This document shows, piece after piece, positions 1 through 10,592 of a DNA stretch of 64,000 nt (its first letter is position 1; every line of letters starts with the position of its first letter). Location of the stretch: contig JAPVLO010000007.1 in assembly GCA_027257055.1 (NCBI GenBank), forward strand, positions 9,424,001 to 9,488,000, given 5' to 3'. This stretch comes from Cephalopachus bancanus. Lineage: Eukaryota > Chordata > Mammalia > Primates > Tarsiidae. Under the pieces are notes generated by a model. It worked only from the letters and a program-made list of their open reading frames with translations. It was not told where the DNA came from and made no database searches. Position numbers and translations under genes: made by a program.

Positions 1-1574
1 CATCCACCTGTGGGGATGGGGGGCTCGCGGGTTGGCCTCGCCTGGGGGGCTCCTTGGCATCTGTGGCAGTGACGAGTTCCTCAGGCGGGCCAGGAGCGCG
101 CCCCCACAGAGTGGTGGCTGATCTCTGACCTGCACCCCAAGCCCTGCAGCTGTGTCCTCGGCTCTTCTTGTTCTAGAAATGAAGTGGCTTTAGGGAGGAA
201 ATGAGGAATGATGACTCTGACCTTAGATGTGTGTTCGTTCAAACTCACGTCATTGTTTAATGCCACACACACGTCACCGAGGAAGAGACTAAATAATTCC
301 AAGAAAGTTGATGTGCGTGCGTGTGTGGCAGGGGTGGGGAGGTGGGGGGTGGGTGTGACCACGGGATGGGGACGGAGGTGGGTGGTGACTTGGGCCCCAT
401 TCGCTCAGACAGAGGTTCACACCATGTTCTTGACCCTCGACGGTGTGGGTCTAACCTAAGCAAAGCCAGCAGAGAAACGTCGCATCTGAGCTCAGAACCT
501 TTAGCCGAATCCAGACCTGAGATCTCTCCATTTCAGAGGGTTTTGGCATGAGGCATCTTCACAATCCCTCTAGCCGAGAGATAGACAGACAGCAGTGGCT
601 TTGTCCTTCCAGTTTGCAAGGTCACCTTGGCCTGCGGGTGGCGGACGGGTCACTCGGAGGAACTGTGAGGGGACAGAAATAGCACTGAGGGAGGCCCTTT
701 CCCCGCTGCTCTGGGAGGGTGGCTTTCAGGCTTGCAGACCTCTCCAGTCTCCCGATAGGCACAGGGCTCCATGGGACCCTTGTTAAGCGGGCTGACAACG
801 GAAAGATGACAAATGACCCAGGCCCCCGCCTGCCTGTCCTGAGTGGTCTCTAAAATACGGCCATTAGCAGGCCAAGGCAAGTGGGACCTCCTTATCTGCA
901 GAGTGGGCCTGCTGATAACACAGACTGGTGTCCTCACAGGAGCCGGGGACCCAGGGCCCAGGACAGCCGGCAGGCAGGATGTGGGCAAATTGCCAAGGGC
1001 CCTGTGCCCCAACCTGCAGATGGCCAAAGGGTGCAGGTAGCCGGCTGGTGCATCTGGCTATGTGGGTGGGATGGCGGCGGGCTGGGCACGCGGGTGTGTG
1101 ATGCCCCCCAGCCGCTGTGCACAGGGACCCGCTGCTGCCACTGCCACATGTCCTCAGCCAGGGTCCGGGAAGCTGTGATGCCAGGGACACGGGGGCTCAC
1201 CCCGTCTTGCCCTGCTGTGACGTCCCGTCCCGCCCAGGTGCTCCCCGCAGTTGGCAGAACGCTCCTTTGGTGCATGTTTAGCATTTTTCATCGACACACA
1301 GGAAAAGGTAAAAGAATAAAATTAAATGTAAAAATCCCATAAAGCCAAACTCCTCTCGCTGGATGCAAAATGCTACGAATGATGTCATAGTTACTTCTGA
1401 ATGTTTTTCCATCTCAGCTTACACTGTTTTTTACTGTTGTACTTAATACAAAAGACATTATCCACAATTTGTGTAGCGCCTCCCTTCATTTCCTAACTCA
1501 CAAAGGTCATCCCAGTCCCCAGACCCCTGGTGGCACCATCTCTGATGGCCGCCCATCATCTGGACTGAGCACAC
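1..1574. other. Unique sequence, no gene recognised
   Basis: Moderately GC-rich single-copy DNA. Short frames overlap on both strands, none with a recognisable domain or biased composition. From about 1,270 to 1,470 the sequence turns AT-rich and could be a decayed LINE, but I cannot place it in a family. Confidence 0.6.
331..353 (+). other. G-quadruplex-capable G tract
   Basis: Four runs of three or more G separated by one- or two-base loops fit the G4 pattern on the + strand. It lies in a GT/GG-rich stretch. Folding is inferred from the pattern only. Confidence 0.5.
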
Positions 1575-1778
1575 GCACTGGCTGTCTGGGGTCATCTCCT
1601 GGCTCCTTCACGAACCAGCTGTGTGAACTTGGGCAAGTTACTTGACCTCTCTGTTGAGGGTCTATCATATATAAATGGGGTTTATCACTATTTTTAACCT
1701 CATAGGTGTATTGTGAGGATTCAGTGAGTTGATGTGCAGGGTGATTAGAAGTATGCCTGGTTCAGAGTGAGCATGGGT
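1575..1778 (+). mobile_element. MIR SINE
   Basis: Contains the MIR core: GCTGTGTGAACTTGGGCAAG, then TTACTTGACCTCTCTG, an AAATGGGG motif, a TTGTGAGGATTCAGTGAGTT block and a degraded end with GCCTGGTTCAGAGTGAG. The order and spacing match the tRNA-derived MIR consensus in the sense direction. No intact Pol III promoter is apparent. Confidence 0.85.
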
Positions 1779-1796
1779 TGTGCTGAATCATCCTAA

Positions 1797-1957
1797 CCAT
1801 CACCATGGCCAGCAGCACCACCATCACTATCATCATCATCTCTGCCAAAACCACCCTCACCGGCAAGTTCATCACCACCATCACCGCTACCACCATCAGC
1901 AGCACCACCAGCACCATCACCACCATCACCGTCATCACCACCATCACCACCACCGTG
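1797..1957. repeat. Imperfect CAC/CAT trinucleotide tract
   Basis: About 160 bp of interrupted CAC and CAT triplets directly after the MIR end. Short frames through it encode runs of His or Thr/Ile on + and Val/Met or Asp/Gly on -. Interruptions are spread throughout, as expected of an old, largely stabilised tract. Confidence 0.85.
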
Positions 1958-2224
1958 ACCACTTTCCCTTTGCCTATTGTTCTCCACCTACCTGCAGCTG
2001 TTGAGTGACTTTGGGGCAGAGAGACAAAAGCATGCTGGGTTGACACACTGAAGGCCACACCTGAAGGTGGCCTCTCACACTGGCTGGCCACGCCTGAGAC
2101 TGTCCCGGACGCTGGACGTCGACCTGGAGACCTAGAGCCTCCCACTGAGGGCCCAGGGCTCTGGCGAGCATCCAGTCTGGCACCATCCACACTCCATCAA
2201 ACACATCCTTACGCACCACCCACT

Positions 2225-2290
2225 CCGCAGATGGGGAAACTGAGGCTGGGAGAGGGGCTGGAAGTGCCCACAGTCGAGCAGAAAATAAGA
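2225..2290 (-). mobile_element. MIR/L2-like fragment, antisense
   Basis: GCAGATGGGGAAACTGAGGC followed by an AGAGGGG-type motif is the reverse of the MIR core ending in the CTCATCTG motif. Only the core survives, so the subfamily cannot be assigned. Confidence 0.6.
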
Positions 2291-2337
2291 GGCCGCTGGG
2301 TCAGGGCTGATTCTCCCTCATGGACCTTAGGCTGGCG

Positions 2338-2405
2338 CTGTCCTGAGCCTCAGTGCTCCCACCTGTAAACGAGAGTGCCCATCTCGTAGGGCTCTGCTGT
2401 GTTTT
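2338..2405 (+). mobile_element. MIR fragment
   Basis: GAGCCTCAGTGCTCCCACCT, then TAAACGAGAGTGCCCATCTC and a GTAGGG motif follow the MIR core order in the sense direction. It faces the antisense fragment about 50 bp upstream. Confidence 0.55.
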
Positions 2406-2420
2406 GCCATGTATTAGAGC

Positions 2421-3104
2421 TTTTCAGCTATCTGAAGTGAATGTGGCCATATGAACTCCTGCCGCTTTGGGCAGAGCATGCAGGTGTTTGTTACACCCAC
2501 ATTCCTATGTGTCTGGAGTTTTCTACCTACATAGAAAGTTGGCGACGTGCCCCTCCTCCCTCTCATCACACCATGACAGTGATTCTTCTCTGTTCTTCCT
2601 GAGCTCCGGTGACAATCCACATGCCAGATGGCCATGGACGCTTCCCTGCTTCACCTGGGGCCACAGAACCTGCCCCTCCGGCCACGTGGACGCTCTCCTG
2701 CAGGGTCCTGCAACCCCGCAAAACCCACAGGCGTGGATCCTCACAGCCATCCTCTCCCCGCCCCACGTTCAGGCATCACCATGCCCTGGTCTCCCGGCCT
2801 GGCCCCGGCTTCTCCTTTCACCAGACTCAACCCCATCCAATCAGCTCCACCCCCTTGGGAAGTCAAAGTGGACCCTCTCCTCCGGCCTCGATGCCTTCAG
2901 CCTCTCCTGGGACTCTGCCTCAGTCTCTTCCCTGGCGGCCCCAACCTCCCAGTTGCCTCCACCTGCCACCTGGCACAGTGTCCCCTCTGTTCCACCGTCT
3001 GGGATTCGTGGCCTCCATCACACAGATGTTTTGCACAGGAAAAAAAGGAAGAAAAAACTAGAAGAAAATACGCGAGATGTCAGTCTTGGTGTTCATAGGC
3101 TGGT
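2421..3104. other. Unique, pyrimidine-rich sequence
   Basis: C/T-rich on the + strand with overlapping frames of 150-214 codons that are rich in Pro and Ser because of base composition. No domain is visible and none of the three overlapping frames is preferred. A very decayed L2 body is possible. Confidence 0.45.
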
Positions 3105-3265
3105 GGGATGATCAGTGAGGTTTATTTTCTTCTTTATGAGTTTCTGTATTTTCAAGATGTTCTCCAATGAGTACCTATTTATATGATAAAAATATTCATT
3201 TAAATATAGATGAAATATAAACATATAAAATAGAAACATGTAAGTATAAAGAGCAAAATATCCAT
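3105..3265. repeat. AT-rich old repeat remnant, family unsure
   Basis: An abrupt AT-rich block with a motif resembling common mammalian repeats: TTTATTTTCTTCTTTATGAG, then TTTCTGTATTTTCAAG and TTCTCCAATGAGTACCTATT. I recall the type but cannot name the family. Confidence 0.4.
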
Positions 3266-3527
3266 GTGTATTTGTCAAGAAGGAAGGCACCTGGTGGCCT
3301 CTGTTGCCTTCACAGAGGTCCCAAAAGCTCCTGCAGCCCTGTGACCGCTCCCAGTCTAGCCTCATCCACCCTCCACCCCACCATGGCTAGCATCATTGGC
3401 TGCCTGGCCTCCAAGGCTTCTGCCTGCTCAGGGCCGGCTTGGCCTCAGAACTTGACTTAGGCATCTGCGTTTTCAGCCTCTGTTCTGCTGAGAAGTGTAT
3501 GGGGAGTCCTTTCAACATCCACACTCG

Positions 3528-3860
3528 CGAGTGCTTATTTAGCGCTTACTCCGCGCCAGGAACTGTTCTGGAAACAGGGCACACAGCAGGAAGCAAGACA
3601 GACAAGGCCCTGCTCTCAAGAATACAGTCTGGGAGGCAAGAGAGACAGGACACAGCCCACAGACAGAACCCAACGAGCACGTGACAGCCGCCAGCCAGAG
3701 AAAGCCTCGCCTGAGAGAGACTGGCAGGCAGTGACAAGGTTCCCATGGAGAATCACAGTGGGGGTGGTCCTGATGGCTGCTTTGGGACAGGTTTCCAGAG
3801 ATGGCTCTTCTGGGAGGATGACGCTCCAGCAGAGACAGGAGTGACAATGAAGTCACTGTT
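3528..3860 (-). mobile_element. L2 LINE 3' region, antisense
   Basis: The signature GCGCTTACTCCGCGCCAGGA, then ACTGTTCTGGAAACAGGGCA, a GAAGCAAGACAGACAAGG block and CCCTGCTCTCAAGAATACAG is the reverse complement of the L2 3' end. About 330 bp survives, with no coding capacity. Confidence 0.8.
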
Positions 3861-4109
3861 GGGAGTATCTACCCCAACCCCAGCCACTCCTGTTCACAGT
3901 GGAGACAAGAGCCTGTCGATGTGATTGCATTTGTGTTTAGCCTTCTGTGGAAGCGAGAAAGTCACTCTACAGGGCACAAAATCCTGAGCCCAGACGTTCA
4001 CTAAGTGACCACTCTGCCCCCGGACAGATCAAGAACCAGCAATGTGGCTTTGACGTCCCCTGTCCCCCTACCCCCGCAACGGGTGACCGCAACCCTAAGT
4101 TCTCCCTTT

Positions 4110-4592
4110 GTAGATTGGTTCTGCCTGTTTAAGACAGTTTATGTAAACAAAATAACAGAACGTGTGCTCTTGTGTTTCTGTCTAAGCTTCATCTGTGTGG
4201 CTGTGTGGCGCCGTAGCTCATGCATCTTCACACCTGTATAATATTCCACTCCTTTCTCCATTCCGTAGCTGTTGGGCGTTTGGTGGTTTCTAGGCTCTGG
4301 GTAATGAAAAGATGCAGCTTCGAGCATTCTCGCATCTTTGGGGTCACGTGTATGCACTTCTGTTGGGTCTCAACCCAGGAGGGAAACGGCATAACTGGGT
4401 CATGGGATTTTAATTCACCCACCGGGGTCAATTCTGCCAAACTTCTCCGAGGTGGCTGGCCCACTGCACGCCCTGAGAGCACACATGGGAGTCCCGTGTT
4501 CCCAACATCCTTGCTGACTTGAGGTACTGTCTTTTTCGTTTTGCAGAGTCTGGTGGGTTGTTCCACTGAAGTTTGCGTTTTCTGACTTGAGT
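4110..4592 (-). mobile_element. L1M-type 3' end, antisense
   Basis: The ordered blocks CTGTATAATATTCCACTCC, GTTGGGCGTTTGGTGGTTTC, ATGCACTTCTGTTGGGTCTC and AACTGGGTCATGGGATTTTA match the antisense of mammalian-wide L1 ORF2-end/3' UTR. It is strongly diverged and not coding. Confidence 0.8.
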
Positions 4593-5749
4593 CGACTTGG
4601 GAGGCTTCGCAGTCACACGTGACTGTTGAGGGATGCGGTAGGGCCTGGGGAGCAGCTCTCTGCTGGTGTTGTCCAGGAGCTGCAAGCCTTCTGAGCACGT
4701 CCGACCAGTCATCCAGGCCAGCCTGCGGGGGCACCGCCTGGGCTGTAACTGACAACGGGGCTGAGATGCAGCTCCTCCATTCCCAAGTGGTGTGTAGGAC
4801 TGCGTCTATGCAGAAGGGCCAGGACCCCCCTCCTCACATAAAGGTACCAGGTGGGCTTGGAGAGGGCCCGGGAGCAAAGGATACTGGCCCAGCGAGAAGA
4901 GAGAGCTCACCAGGGTCCCACAGCCCAAAGCAGGGGTCCAAGCCCAGGGCTGTCTCGCCCCAGACCCCGTTGCCATCTCCTGCACGCTCCTATCCATTCG
5001 ACTGGGCACCTTGCCCAGATAAGGGGGGACCGAGAGTCCACTCCCACACACCCACGATCATTTCTTGCCCCTCTTGGCTTCTGCCCCAGGCTTCAAACAC
5101 CATGAATGTGGGTGCCCACGATCTGAGAACTTGAACCAGAATCCAGGGAGACAGCGTCTTGCCAAACCTGCATTAGAGTAAATTAAAGTAAAAACAAGTG
5201 ACTTGACTGGTAACCGACCCAGCACAACACGGAGGGGAGACTTGGCAGCTATCCTGCTCTCTGGCCTCTCTGGATGAGCAAACATGACAATCGGGGCTGA
5301 AGACCTCACTGTGCTCCAGTGGTCCCGACCAGCTGGGGGCCTGCCAGCTCACCATGGGCTCTGCTCATGCCAAGACAGCTGTGGGAAGCAGAGAGGTGCA
5401 TTTATTTATTTAGGATTTATAGGTGGCCTGCTTCCAAGAAAAGGTTTTGAGGAAGGCTCACCAGAAAACTTCAAACTTAAACATGAAAACAGGAGGACTG
5501 AAAATAAAATTGGAGTTGGACGCTTTTTAAGAGGAGGAGAGAAGTTAATGGTGGCAACTAAGTGTCTGGGACGGAACAATCGCGCCAGTGTTGTTGAGGG
5601 CCTGCCCTGTGGGTTTGGGCATGTTGCTGCTGACCCCGTGAAAGGCAGATCGGAGGAAGAGAGAAAAACGGGCCCTTGCCGGGGGGTCTGACCAACCTGG
5701 TGCCCGGGACTGGCAGGTTTTCCCAAGATGCGGAACTTTGAGTGTGAAG
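4593..5749. other. Unique sequence, no gene recognised
   Basis: Single-copy sequence of mixed composition. One 135-codon + frame at 5,284-5,691 is not inside a recognised repeat and has ordinary composition, but no domain, signal peptide or splice context supports translation. Confidence 0.5.
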
Positions 5750-5760
5750 ACTGAAAAGCG

Positions 5761-6044
5761 GGCCAGGCTCGGTGGCGCACATCTGTAATCCCGGCACCAT
5801 GGGAGGCTGAAGCAGGAGGAGCTCAAGACCAGCCTGGGCAACATACTGAGACCTCATCTCTTCCAAAAAAAAAAAAAAAATTAGTCGGGCATGGTGGCAC
5901 GCACCTGTTGCCCTGGCTACTCCGGAGGCTGAGGCAGGAGGATCGCTCGAGCCCAGTTTGAGGCTGAGGTGAGCCGTGATTACACCGCTGCACTCCAACC
6001 TGGGCGACAGAGCAAGACCCCAACTCACAAAACAACAACAACAA
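5761..6044 (+). mobile_element. AluJ SINE with internal deletion
   Basis: Begins at GGCCAGGCTCGGTGGCGC and runs through a shortened left monomer that lacks most of the segment after GGAGGA, an A-rich linker, the right monomer and a CAA-rich tail. Imperfect flanking copies of ACTGAAAAGCG/ACTGAGAACG suggest the target-site duplication. The tail junction reads CCCCAACTCAC instead of the usual CTGTCTC. Confidence 0.9.
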
Positions 6045-6054
6045 ACTGAGAACG

Positions 6055-6535
6055 TCCCAGGCAAGGGAGGTCACGTTGGCCACACTAAATCTTGGTGACA
6101 TCATTTGAGCTGCTGAATCCAGCTGAAAGCCAGCCCAGGCTCTTTGGGTGTGTATGCTGATGAATTCCTTTTGTTTGCTTTTTTTCCCCCATAGAAAACC
6201 GTCCTGTTGTTGCTTTTAAAATTTAATTTCTATGTGTACAAAGGTAAATAAAAATTTCAACTCAAATACAAGGTTAATGATAAAAAGCAGCTGTGTCCCA
6301 CCCTCCTCTGCACCACCGGCTTCCTCACAGTGGGGTTGCAAACTGCCACTCTTCGTTTTGCAATTAACTGTCCGGGGCACTAGATGGGCCCTTTATATCA
6401 GGACTCTTGGGTTCTCCAAAGGAAACTGCTTTTTCTTTTGACTCTTTTAGCTCTTTCTTCAGATATATACCTCTGTATTTCTAAATAACACGCTCATACT
6501 GTTCTTTCTTGATTCCTACTGTAGACATCATCCAT
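6055..6535. other. Unique AT-rich sequence
   Basis: AT-rich with T and A runs. A decayed LINE is possible around 6,190-6,300, but no diagnostic block was found. No supported gene. Confidence 0.45.
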
Positions 6536-6892
6536 TGCTATGGTCGGGATGTTTCATGTCCCCCCAACATTGGTATATTGCATCTTAGCCTCCAAGGTGA
6601 TGACATGAGGAGGTAGGACCTTTGAGAGATGATGAGGTCATGAGGGCTCTGCCTTCGTGAATGGGATTAGTGCCCTTATGAAAGAGGCAAAACTCAATCC
6701 ACCATGTAAGTACACAGCAATGAGGCACCATTTCTGAACCACAAAGTGGGTCTTCACCCGATGCCACACTTGCCGGTGCCTTGATCTTGGACTTCTCAGC
6801 CTCTAGAACTGTGAGCAGTAAAACAAATTCTGTTGTTTATAAATCAGCAAGTCTGTGGTATCCTGTTATAGCAGCCTGGATAGACTGAGGCA
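6536..6892 (+). mobile_element. Solitary MaLR LTR (MLT1 type)
   Basis: Starts TG and ends CA, with near-identical 5-bp flanks TCCAT/TTCAT, as expected for an LTR insertion. Internal blocks include GATGAGGTCATGAGGGCTCT, ATGGGATTAGTGCCCTTATG, TTGATCTTGGACTTCTCAGC and GAACTGTGAGCAGTAAA. It is a solo LTR with no internal retroviral sequence. Confidence 0.88.
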
Positions 6893-7882
6893 TTCATTAA
6901 TCTCTTATTTGGAAAATGAGGTTTGAAAACCTTATACCATCTCCATGCATAGACTTCTCTTCCCACATCCTCTTGATATATTGATTATAATTTTTGGTAA
7001 AGTGAATGTTTAGTGTTTGCATAATTATGGCCCTACAAGTATTGTTCATCTTTCCACCAAGTAGTATTTTATGGCATCGTTTCCTTTCTTGTACAACCCT
7101 TTGTTTTTCCTGGAGTTTATAATTGCCTTTACAAAACAATCTGCTTTGTTTTCTTTATATCCACCATTATGTCTTTCCTCAGCTCTTAAAAAGAACTCTA
7201 AAACTGCTCTCAGCACAAACATGTAGGGTAAACCACTGGGCGATTTTTAAATATGTTTCCTTTGGTTTTTAAGTTGTTCCTTCTGGTTCCTCTCAGTGGC
7301 TCCTTGGCCTCTACCCTTGAGACCTCCCTTAACCATCACAAAACGTGCTGTCCCTTCCCTCCTGGACCCTGTGCCTTTCCCTTTCATGGTTCACACTGCT
7401 GCGTGGCTGGAGAAAGCTCTCTAGGAGGTGTCTGGGATGAGATACACAGGAGGCACCTGTGAAAGTCTGAAAATGTCATTATCTTATCTCACACTTTGTT
7501 AGCTGAATTCTAGTGTGAGAGTAATTTTCCTCCAGGTGTCTGAAGGCTGACAAGGTTTGGTTTGTGCTCTTCAAAGTTGAAATATTTCCCGTACTGCTGT
7601 GAAGCAGTTCAGGTTTATTTCAGTTTTTATTCATTTGTACATGAACTTTTCCCCTTCTTTCTCTTTAAAAACCTGTGGTATCTTGTTTGTCTTCAGTTTC
7701 CTGAAAAATGTTAATGTTATGTTAATTTCTCCCCATTTTATCTGCCTTCGCTTTTTGAAGTTCATACTAGCTGTAAGTTGGGTTCCAGAATGAATCTTCT
7801 AGTTTTCTGATCTCTTCTAGTTTCTATGTCCATGTTTTCATGCTAAGTCTGGGGCTAGTTCACCTTTATCTTCCCACTGACT
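6893..7882. other. AT-rich unassigned sequence
   Basis: AT-rich DNA with a possible decayed LINE between about 7,460 and 7,860; the GTCTGAAAATGTCATTATCT motif and later text resemble old LINE sequence. No frame above 80 codons and no supported gene. Confidence 0.4.
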
Positions 7883-7895
7883 CTCTAACAGTTTT

Positions 7896-8193
7896 GTTTT
7901 ATTTTATTTTAGAGTCAGAGTCTCACTCTGTCACCCAGGCTGGAGTGCAGTGGCACGCTCATGGCCACTGCAGCCTCAACCTGCTGGACTCAGATGATCC
8001 TTCTGCCTCAGCCTTCCAAGTAACTGGAACTACAGGCATGCACTACCACGTCTGGCTAATTAAAAAAAAATGTATTGTAGAGACAGGTCTTATCAAGTTG
8101 CCCAGGCTGGTCTTGAACCCGTGGGTTCAGGCAACCCTCTTGCCTCCATCTCCCAAAGTGCTGGGATTAAAGGCGCGAGCCACCACGCCCAGC
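7896..8193 (-). mobile_element. AluJ, antisense, with 13-bp TSD
   Basis: A full-length antisense Alu flanked by perfect 13-bp copies of CTCTAACAGTTTT at 7,883-7,895 and 8,194-8,206. It carries variants shared with other Alus in this window: TTCCAAGTAACTGGAACTAC, CCTGCTGGACTC, and GAACCCGTGGGTTCAGG. Confidence 0.95.
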
Positions 8194-8206
8194 CTCTAAC
8201 AGTTTT

Positions 8207-8754
8207 ACACAAGTGTGCTTCGTTTCTCGGAAGCCTCTTCTCACTTGCTAGCATTTCCTTCCTGTTTCATGAATTCTGTTTGTCTCTGTGAGATATTAAC
8301 CACGCATTTGCTTTTTCCTGAGTGCATCTCCTTTCCCTGCATGGTCTTTGCTTCCTACATCTTCCAACCATCACTCTCTGCTTGTGTGCTTTGGTGTCTG
8401 GTTCCCTGTGTCGGGAGACAGGGAAATCCCCCCAACCCCCCCAACCCTGCTGCCCGGGGTTCTTGCGCAGGGTTGCATCCACCCTGCACTGTGCTGGCAT
8501 CTCTGGCTCTGGAAAGTCCCAGGTTCAATCTCCCTGCAGGGCCGTCCTCCCACCTCCTTCCAGGGAGGGACCGGATTAGGGGACCTGGTGATCAGGGTCT
8601 CCTGCTGTTGTTCCCCTGTCCATGCTTGTTGGGGGCCAGCTCCTCCGCGGGGCACTGTGGGTTGTGCCCACTGTTTACTTTCTGACACCCAGCATCTCGT
8701 GAGCACCTGCCACCTGCTGGTTTCTCCTCATCCTCTTGTTCTTCAGGCTTATAC
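8207..8754. other. Unassigned sequence with C-rich tract
   Basis: C/T-rich on +, with overlapping frames of 70-156 codons of low-complexity composition. At 8,428-8,455 C runs of 6, 7, 3 and 3 could form an i-motif on + and a G4 on -. No gene supported. Confidence 0.45.
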
Positions 8755-8985
8755 CTTTATTTATGCATTTTTATTTCAATAGCTTTAGGGGTACATGTGG
8801 TTTTGGCTACACGGATGCAACGTATGGTGGCGAATACGACTGGGGTTTAAACCTCACCAGCCAGTGCCCGCTGTGCCCTCCCACCCCAACCTCCAATGCC
8901 CGTGATACCATTCTCTTTGCCTTTGTGGACCCAGAGCTTAGCTCCCACTTGTAAGCGAGGGCTTCGTACCTTTAAATATTTGTTC
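8755..8985 (-). mobile_element. L1 3' region fragment, antisense (L1MA/L1PB-like)
   Basis: ATTTCAATAGCTTTAGGGGT, then GGCTACACGGATGCAACGTA, ACCATTCTCTTTGCCTTTGT and CCAGAGCTTAGCTCCCACTT follow the antisense order of a primate-age L1 3' segment. The fragment ends about 40 bp before the CpG island. Confidence 0.85.
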
Positions 8986-9022
8986 CTTTCTAGGAAAGGT
9001 CTTTGGATGAAGCCAAGGCACA

Positions 9023-9840
9023 CGCCGGGCCGGGTCTCCGAGGTCCACCGCGGAGGAGGCCACCCGTCGGCCCGGGTTGCCAGGACGCGCCGGCTTGGAA
9101 GCGCGAAGCCCTCCGTCCCAGGACACCCCCGGCCCACGGGAGGCCCCTTCCCCGCTCGCGACGTCCGCGTCTCGCCGTCCGCCGGTGCCCGAGCCGCCGG
9201 CGCGCGGGGCTCCCGGACCGACCCCGAAGCGCCCGGGCTCCCCCAGAGCCCCGGGCGACCGAGGCCCTCGCTCAGACGCCCGCGCGCGTCCGGAGGCGTC
9301 CCCGGGTTTCTGGAACCCCAGAGACAAGCGGCGGGCCGGCCGGCACGACGGAAGCCGCCGGCGGCGGCGCGGGGCGCGGGTCCGGGCCGCCGGTCGCCAG
9401 CCCCGCCCCCGCCCTGCCTCCGGGGCCGCGCCTTGCCCGCGCCGTCCGCGCCAGGCCGAGGCCGCCGCCGCCGCCGGAGCGCGGGGAGGACGCGGCCGAG
9501 GGCGGCGCCGGGCGTCCCCCGCTCGGCAGCCGGCTCTGCGCCGCGGGGCGCGGGAGGCACGGCTGGAGAGCCCGTGGCGGGGGGCTCTCCGCGGCCTCCC
9601 AGGCAAGCGCGCTCCGGAGGACCCGGCGCTTGCAGCGAAAGGGCACGCGTCTCCAGGCCGACTCGAGCTCAGCGGTCCTCAGGCCTCCAGCGGACGAACC
9701 CACGGGGAGAGGGCGGGGCCCCGGCCGAGGCAGTCGCCGGGCAGGCGGGCGGGGCGCGGCCGGGCGGGCGGGAGGGGCGAGGCCCCGCGGGTGTGTGCCT
9801 TGGGGGGTCGTGGCTCCGCCCACCGCCGGCTGTCCTCGGC
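9023..9840. promoter_or_regulatory. CpG island 1, candidate TATA-less promoter
   Basis: About 0.8 kb with very high GC and dense CpG, against CpG-poor surroundings. It has GC boxes at 9,401-9,414, 9,711-9,720 and 9,744-9,756 and a (GCC)5 run at 9,461-9,475. No TATA or CCAAT box is evident. In vertebrate genomes such islands usually mark promoters or first exons, so a transcript starting here in either direction is plausible. No start site, splice donor or coding exon can be fixed from sequence alone. Overlapping frames of 180-408 codons on both strands are Arg/Pro/Gly/Ala-rich and reflect lack of stop codons in GC-rich DNA. Confidence 0.8.
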
Positions 9841-9985
9841 CTCCTGAGCCTCAGTTTCCTCATCCGCGAAGTGACACAATTATGACAATGACGGCACCTG
9901 CTTCCCAGCGCGGCTGCGAAGAGCCAAAAGAAAAGCCAACGTCACGTGCCTGGCATAACAAGTGCACAAGGACGGGGCTGTTACT
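9838..9985 (+). mobile_element. MIR SINE
   Basis: CCTGAGCCTCAGTTTCCTCA, then a TCCGCGAAGTGAC motif, ACAATGACGGCACCTGCTTC, GAGCC and ACGTGCCTGGCATAACAAGT match the MIR core and 3' part. It forms the 3' edge of CpG island 1. Confidence 0.75.
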
Positions 9986-10157
9986 GCTCCTGTTATTACC
10001 GTCATGTTTATCTGGCTCTTCATCAAGGGGCCGCACTGACCCTGCCAGTGACTTTATCCCTGCTCGGCCGTCGGAAGCTGCTGTCCGACATGGAAGGTGC
10101 CGGGAGAGCAGGCCGGCCGTCGAGCAGGCCATCAGTCAGCCCTTCACCAGGGGAGAC

Positions 10158-10592
10158 GTCTTAGTCTGTTTGTGTGGCTGTAGCAGAATACCCGCGGCTG
10201 GGCAATTTGTAAAGAAAAGAGCTCATTAGGCTCAAGACTCTGGAAAGTTCAAGATCGGGCATTTGCATCTGGTTAAGGCTTCAGGCTGTGTCTGCTCATG
10301 GCCAAAGAGGAAGGGAAATGGGCACACGCAGAGACCCCACGGGATCAGAGATTGCATGCGAGAGAGGAAGCGGGAGGGAGAAACCAACCGGGGGAGCCAG
10401 ACTCTTTCTACAACCTGCTCTCCTGGGAATGAATCCCTTCCTGCAGAGCAAGAACTCGCTGACACCCGAGGGAGGGCATTAATCCGCTCACCAGGGACCC
10501 TCCCCTATGACCCACGAGCCCCCCCTCAGCACAGCACATTAAGGAACAGATTCCAACATGAGCCTTGGTGGGGACAGCCCCCATCGGAACCC
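10158..10592 (-). mobile_element. MaLR-like LTR, antisense
   Basis: GTCTTAGTCTGTTTGTGTGG, CTGTAGCAGAATACC, GCTGGGCAATTTGTAAAGAA and late blocks GGGCATTAATCCGCTCACCA and TTCCAACATGAGCCTTGGTG match an antisense MaLR LTR (MST/MLT1 group). CpG-rich decay and indels obscure the exact ends. Confidence 0.7.

Noticed and set aside
1575..1650. tRNA gene in MIR heads
   Set aside because: MIR heads are tRNA-derived, but no intact A/B boxes or cloverleaf could be drawn here or in the other MIRs.
1780..2004. His-rich and Thr-rich frames as metal-binding peptides
   Set aside because: They are translations of the CAC/CAT tract in different phases, with no start context or flanking coding sequence.
5284..5691. 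A 135-codon + frame as a real exon
   Set aside because: Ordinary composition and outside known repeats, but no domain, no convincing splice sites and not longer than expected by chance in 64 kb.
9003..10229. A 408-codon + frame across CpG island 1 as a protein gene
   Set aside because: The translation is Arg/Pro/Gly/Ala-rich low-complexity. Two other + frames and two - frames are also open there, and the 3' part runs through a MIR and a MaLR LTR. This fits lack of stops in GC-rich DNA.
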